From NCBI GenBank assembly GCA_964433135.1, contig CAYSQW010000002.1:91558-155557 (forward strand): a DNA stretch of 64,000 bases, in the 5' to 3' direction. This DNA comes from CAYSQW01 sp964433135 (GTDB taxonomy: Bacteria > Acidobacteriota > Aminicenantia > Aminicenantales > Aminicenantaceae). Both the position numbers and the translations under genes were made by a program. The notes under the pieces are model-generated. The model ran no database searches and was not told the origin of the DNA. It saw only the letters and a list, made by a program, of their open reading frames with translations. Below, one piece after another: positions 61,471 through 64,000 of the stretch (position 1 is the first letter of the stretch; every line of letters begins with the position of its first letter).

Positions 61471-61974
61471 ATGAATGAGGAAATGAAAATAGAGCTGCGA
61501 AAAGCGGAAATGGGCGATATGCCGGATGTGATCGAAATCATCAAAGAAACCGGTTTTTTCCGTCCGGTGGAAGTGGAGGTCGCCGCCGAAGTCTTCACGG
61601 ACACGTCAGGCAATCAGGAATGCGGTTCCTACCTGTCTTATGTCGCTGAAATGGATGGGCGCGTTGCGGGGTGGATCTGTTTCGGTCCTACTCCGTGTAC
61701 CATGGGAACGTTCGATGTGTACTGGATTGTTGTAAATCCCAGAGACCAGCGGCATCGGATCGGCGCCCGGCTGCTTGGGTTTGCAGAGAATGAAATCCTG
61801 CGCCGCGATGGGAGAATGGTCGTCATTGAAACCTCGGGACAGGAAAAATATGGCTCGACCCAGCGCTTTTATGAGAAAAACGGATATCGTTTGGACGCGG
61901 TCGTCGATGATTTCTATTCCGTTGGGGATTCGAAAATGATATACACGAAACATCTCGTTTTGCCCGTCACTTAG
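61471..61974 (+). CDS. GNAT-family N-acetyltransferase
   Basis: The 167-aa cytoplasmic acetyltransferase has a normal GNAT length and the acetyl-CoA loop NPRDQRHRIGARLL in the centre, followed by ERxxGR-like helix ENEILRRDGRMVVIETSGQ and the FYEKNGY motif. It closes the beta-lysine cluster, 27 nt after the second ligase. It is the best candidate for an AblB-like role (acetylating beta-lysine) or for capping the ligated product, but substrate choice is not evident. The ATG at 61471 has a poorly spaced ribosome site. Its stop lies next to the remnant of an FtsX-type gene. Confidence 0.85.
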   Translation: MNEEMKIELRKAEMGDMPDVIEIIKETGFFRPVEVEVAAEVFTDTSGNQECGSYLSYVAEMDGRVAGWICFGPTPCTMGTFDVYWIVVNPRDQRHRIGARLLGFAENEILRRDGRMVVIETSGQEKYGSTQRFYEKNGYRLDAVVDDFYSVGDSKMIYTKHLVLPVT

Positions 61975-62389
61975 AGAATCCTATCGCGGAAATCTATCAA
62001 GCGGAGGGAAGGACGCAGCGGATATTTGTCGCGTTTTCGGTGCTGTCCGTCATCATCGCCTGTTTGGGGCTGCTGGGACTGGCCTCATTCATTACCGGGC
62101 AGTGAACCAAAGAGATCGGGAACCGCAAAGTGCTGGGCGCGATGGTTTGCGGGGTGGTCGTGATGCTTTCCAAGCAGTACACGAAATGGATCGTTCTGGG
62201 AAACGTGATCGCATGGCCGATCGTGTATTTCACCATGGACAGGTGGATGCGGAATTTCGCCTATAAAAGCGGGATTTCAGTGTGGCCGTTCCTGGCGGCT
62301 GCGGTGCTGGTGGTCGTCCTGCTGACCGTGAGCAATCAGACGCTGAAGGCTGCCCTGACCAACCCGCCGATTCGCTTAAGTATGAATAA
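61974..62389 (+). pseudogene. Decayed C-terminal remnant of a MacB/FtsX-type permease
   Basis: Translation from 61974 gives the last ~140 residues of the permease family: IACLGLLGLASF, then an in-frame TGA (62103-62105), then KEIGNRKVLGA, two helices and LTVSNQTLKAALTNP. Near 62367 a one-base deletion shifts the frame; restoring it gives DSLKYE and a TAA at 62387-62389, the exact family ending. The N-terminal ~650 residues are missing. With a stop, a frameshift and no start, this is a dead gene. Its 5' break abuts the stop of the GNAT gene, which marks a rearrangement point. Confidence 0.85.
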
Positions 62390-62395
62390 AAAATC

Positions 62396-62498
62396 GGGGT
62401 CGGGCCTGAAAATCCCGATCGGGAAAATGGGGTCGGGCCTAAAAATCGGGAACGAGACAGGCAATGGAAAGAGAAAACCCGGGGTCGGGCCGGAGAAT
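62396..62498 (+). repeat. Three direct copies of a GGGGTCGGGCC repeat
   Basis: Copies at 62396-62413, 62429-62446 and 62481-62498 share GGGGTCGGGCC followed by an A-rich end (TGAAAAT, TAAAAAT, GGAGAAT). They lie between the dead permease and the transposase. Inverted copies occur on the far side of the transposase, so these look like its REP-type termini. Confidence 0.75.
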
Positions 62499-62587
62499 AA
62501 AGCCATCCACCTAAATACCCTTATTCTGATGAAGCCGATTATGGGGCGTGTATTCAATAAAGAAAATTAAAGCGGAAATGCGTGCAA

Positions 62588-63289
62588 TTACTTGAGTTCA
62601 GAGTAGTCGTCGTGGTCTACAATCTTTCTTTTTTTTGCTTTATCGCCTAAAGCCTTTTTTATGGATTCGACAAATGATCTTTGACCCACCGCTATACTCT
62701 CCGTCCACCGCGGCTCTCTTTTCATGCTGCTGTTAGCCATATATTCCCGGAGTATTTCATTATAAAAGGATCGTAATTCTGATTCTTCCACTTCAAAAAG
62801 TTCCGATAGCTTCTTTTTATTGATCAATGTGTTTTTTTGTTTGAGACCTTCGATTTCCTGATAGCCGCAGTACGTCCACTCTTTTGGATGCTTGACCTTT
62901 CCGGCTCGGACCATATTCGTGTCCATGTACATCATGCAGTTGAAAAGATGGTTGTTCTCCTGCACGGCGGTCCCATGATATCGATCGCCCCAGAATGCCC
63001 CGCTTCTGTTATTGCGGTTATTGTATTCCTGGGCCATTCTTCCTGAAACCAGCTGCATTGAATTGGCGATGCTGCACTCTTCGTGTCCATCCATAACCAG
63101 AAGATGGATGTGATTGGAGGTTATCATATAGTTCAAGATGGAAATATCGAATCTATTATTTGCTTTCTCCAACCAATGAAGCCAAATATCGCGGTGGCGT
63201 TTTAAACCAAGAAGGTATTCTTTTTTATGGCAGCGCTGTGTTATATGCCAAGTTAGGCCGGGAAGATAGAAGCGCTTTGCTCGTGCCAT
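62588..63289 (-). CDS. REP-associated tyrosine transposase (RAYT, IS200-like Y1 family)
   Basis: The 233-aa protein matches the Y1/HUH transposase family. It has LPGLTWHITQRCHKKEYLL near the N-terminus, the metal-binding HIH in MITSNHIHLLVM, and SGRMAQEYNNRN with a candidate catalytic Tyr followed by SGAFWGDRYHGT. The C-terminal ~90 residues are lysine-rich. Such proteins cut single-stranded DNA at REP palindromes and spread or maintain them. The reading frame is intact, so the element may be functional. GGGGTCGGGCC repeats flank it in opposite orientations. The ribosome site before ATG 63289 is weak. Confidence 0.88.
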   Translation of the reverse strand: MARAKRFYLPGLTWHITQRCHKKEYLLGLKRHRDIWLHWLEKANNRFDISILNYMITSNHIHLLVMDGHEECSIANSMQLVSGRMAQEYNNRNNRSGAFWGDRYHGTAVQENNHLFNCMMYMDTNMVRAGKVKHPKEWTYCGYQEIEGLKQKNTLINKKKLSELFEVEESELRSFYNEILREYMANSSMKREPRWTESIAVGQRSFVESIKKALGDKAKKRKIVDHDDYSELK

Positions 63290-63389
63290 AATATCCGTTC
63301 AATGATATAAACGGGTTTAGGTTGAAATAATCTCATCACTGGATATCTTTGGTAAGATCTAGAATAAAACCCTACTAAATTGATGTGTG

Positions 63390-63406
63390 TTTTCAGGCCC
63401 GACCCC
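63390..63406 (-). repeat. Inverted copy of the GGGGTCGGGCC repeat
   Basis: The minus strand reads GGGGTCGGGCCTGAAAA, identical to the first left-hand copy over 17 nt. With the left copies it brackets the transposase and defines an element of about 1.0 kb (62396-63406). Confidence 0.75.
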
Positions 63407-63433
63407 AATCGTATTCCGGGTTTCGTGGATTCG

Positions 63434-63649
63434 TTAGCTCCTGCGTCCGGGCTTCTGGGGACGGAACAGGGGGGAGGAAACCAAAACCCCCAGGAGAAAT
63501 CCCATCAGCAGCAGGAAAGAAAACATGAGAACGCGAGACATGCTGATTTGCCAGAAGAGAAGATGGAAGGTTACGATCCCGGAGTTCTGAAGCATCACGA
63601 TCAAAGACAAGACAACCAATACGATGATAAGAATAGTTTTAGCTTTCAT
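63434..63649 (-). CDS. LapA/DUF1049-family small membrane protein
   Basis: A 71-aa protein with two transmembrane helices (KTILIIVLVVLSLIVMLQN and VLMFSFLLLMGFLLGVLVS) separated by a short loop SGIVTFHLLFW. This is the layout of the LapA domain, found in proteins linked to lipopolysaccharide assembly in E. coli. The last residues are basic. ATG 63649 is selected by AAAGGAG 7 nt upstream; an upstream in-frame start adds a non-conserved polar stretch. It is a single gene; specific function in this organism is unknown. Confidence 0.75.
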   Translation of the reverse strand: MKAKTILIIVLVVLSLIVMLQNSGIVTFHLLFWQISMSRVLMFSFLLLMGFLLGVLVSSPLFRPQKPGRRS

Positions 63650-63866
63650 GAAACATCTCCTTTGATTTTTCCCAAGCAAAATTATTTTATCACAATCCTG
63701 AGACAAATAGATGCAATGCGTTCATTTGCCGCGAGATTATCCTCGAAGTAAGCACTTTTATACACATGGCTGTAGGGTGTTTGAGTTTTTCACAACACGT
63801 AATCTTGTTACAGATAATATTGAGGATTGGAATTTTGAATGGCTCAAATATTTGTAAAACTAACCT

Positions 63867-63878
63867 CGGTCCGACCCC
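63867..63878 (-). repeat. Partial copy of the GGGGTCGGGCC repeat
   Basis: The minus strand reads GGGGTCGGACCG, one mismatch in the first 11 nt from the other copies. It lies 460 nt beyond the main element and may be a solo remnant. Apart from this and the promoter at 63917, the stretch 63650-63970 shows no gene. Confidence 0.45.
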
Positions 63879-63916
63879 AAATAGAGCGATCAATTCATAA
63901 TATATGAAGAAATGTC

Positions 63917-63954
63917 TTGACAAATCTCCAGTCTATTCATATTATCTGAATAGA
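63917..63954 (+). promoter_or_regulatory. Strong promoter with a palindromic operator over its -10
   Basis: TTGACA (63917-63922), a 17-nt spacer, TATTAT (63940-63945). A perfect 8-bp inverted repeat TCTATTCA (63932-63939) / TGAATAGA (63947-63954) with a 7-nt centre holds the -10 box in its middle. Binding there would shut the promoter. It serves the gene starting at 63971. Confidence 0.65.
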
Positions 63955-63970
63955 TGAAAAGGAGATCAAT

Positions 63971-64000
63971 ATGGCGAATATTACACGGCTCGAAGAACAG
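63971..64000 (+). CDS. Start of a gene cut off by the window edge
   Basis: ATG 63971 is preceded by AAGGAG (63959-63964, 6-nt spacer) and the promoter at 63917. Only MANITRLEEQ is encoded before the window ends. This is too short for a family call; the placement behind an operator suggests a regulated gene, possibly one encoding its own regulator. Confidence 0.6.
   Translation, partial: MANITRLEEQ

Noticed and set aside
1..64000. CRISPR arrays, rRNA and tRNA genes
   Set aside because: No regularly spaced direct repeats of CRISPR type and no rRNA or tRNA-like sequence were noticed by eye. A covariance-model scan was not possible, so a single tRNA could have been missed.

Overview
The window looks like a chromosomal contig from a Gram-negative, protein-degrading bacterium. 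It encodes an Omp85/BamA barrel, several lipoproteins and many exported peptidases: three M1-type, two M28-type, one tricorn and one unassigned HExxH protein. It also carries an expanded family of MacB/FtsX-type permeases that begin with MLKNYLK-like sequences. This mix is typical of Acidobacteriota-like lineages such as Candidatus Aminicenantes. That placement is an inference from gene content and was not checked with a marker gene. A 100-N scaffold gap at 15392-15491 shows this is a draft, probably metagenomic, assembly.

Layout. 1-6.7 kb: the end of an unknown gene, a circularly permuted phosphoglycerate mutase, two coupled ABC-2 ATPase/permease pairs and a lipoprotein. 6.9-14.3 kb: an FtsX-type permease, then a minus-strand operon of two tandem M1 peptidases and a membrane protein. 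14.5-22.7 kb: a B3/B4-domain protein, the scaffold gap, and a compact histidine operon hisG-hisC-HAD phosphatase-hisB-hisH-hisF-hisA/IE-hisD in which every junction overlaps. Its hisA is fused to hisI and hisE. 22.8-29.6 kb: one 2290-residue gene joining a TamB-like domain to a POTRA/Omp85 barrel. 29.8-43.5 kb: a TPR protein, an SLC12-like transporter, three FtsX-type permeases, an M28 peptidase and a PadR regulator with a clear operator. 43.8-55.2 kb: a GT87-like glycosyltransferase and a run of exported peptidases and beta-propeller proteins.

55.4-62 kb is the most system-like region. A TetR regulator precedes a tightly packed set: lysine 2,3-aminomutase, a GNAT-acetylpolyamine amidohydrolase fusion, two ATP-grasp ligases and a second GNAT. 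All key aminomutase residues, including the two Asp that select lysine, are present. The set reads as a pathway that makes beta-lysine, ligates it to other amino acids or amines, and acetylates and deacetylates the products. The product is unknown.

62-64 kb: a decayed FtsX-type gene, a REP-associated (RAYT) transposase flanked by inverted GGGGTCGGGCC repeats, a LapA-like membrane protein, and the first codons of a gene with a strong promoter and a palindromic operator.

The strongest candidates for something new are the TamB-BamA single-chain envelope bridge, the beta-lysine ligase/acetyl cluster, the permuted phosphoglycerate mutase and the HisA-HisI-HisE fusion.
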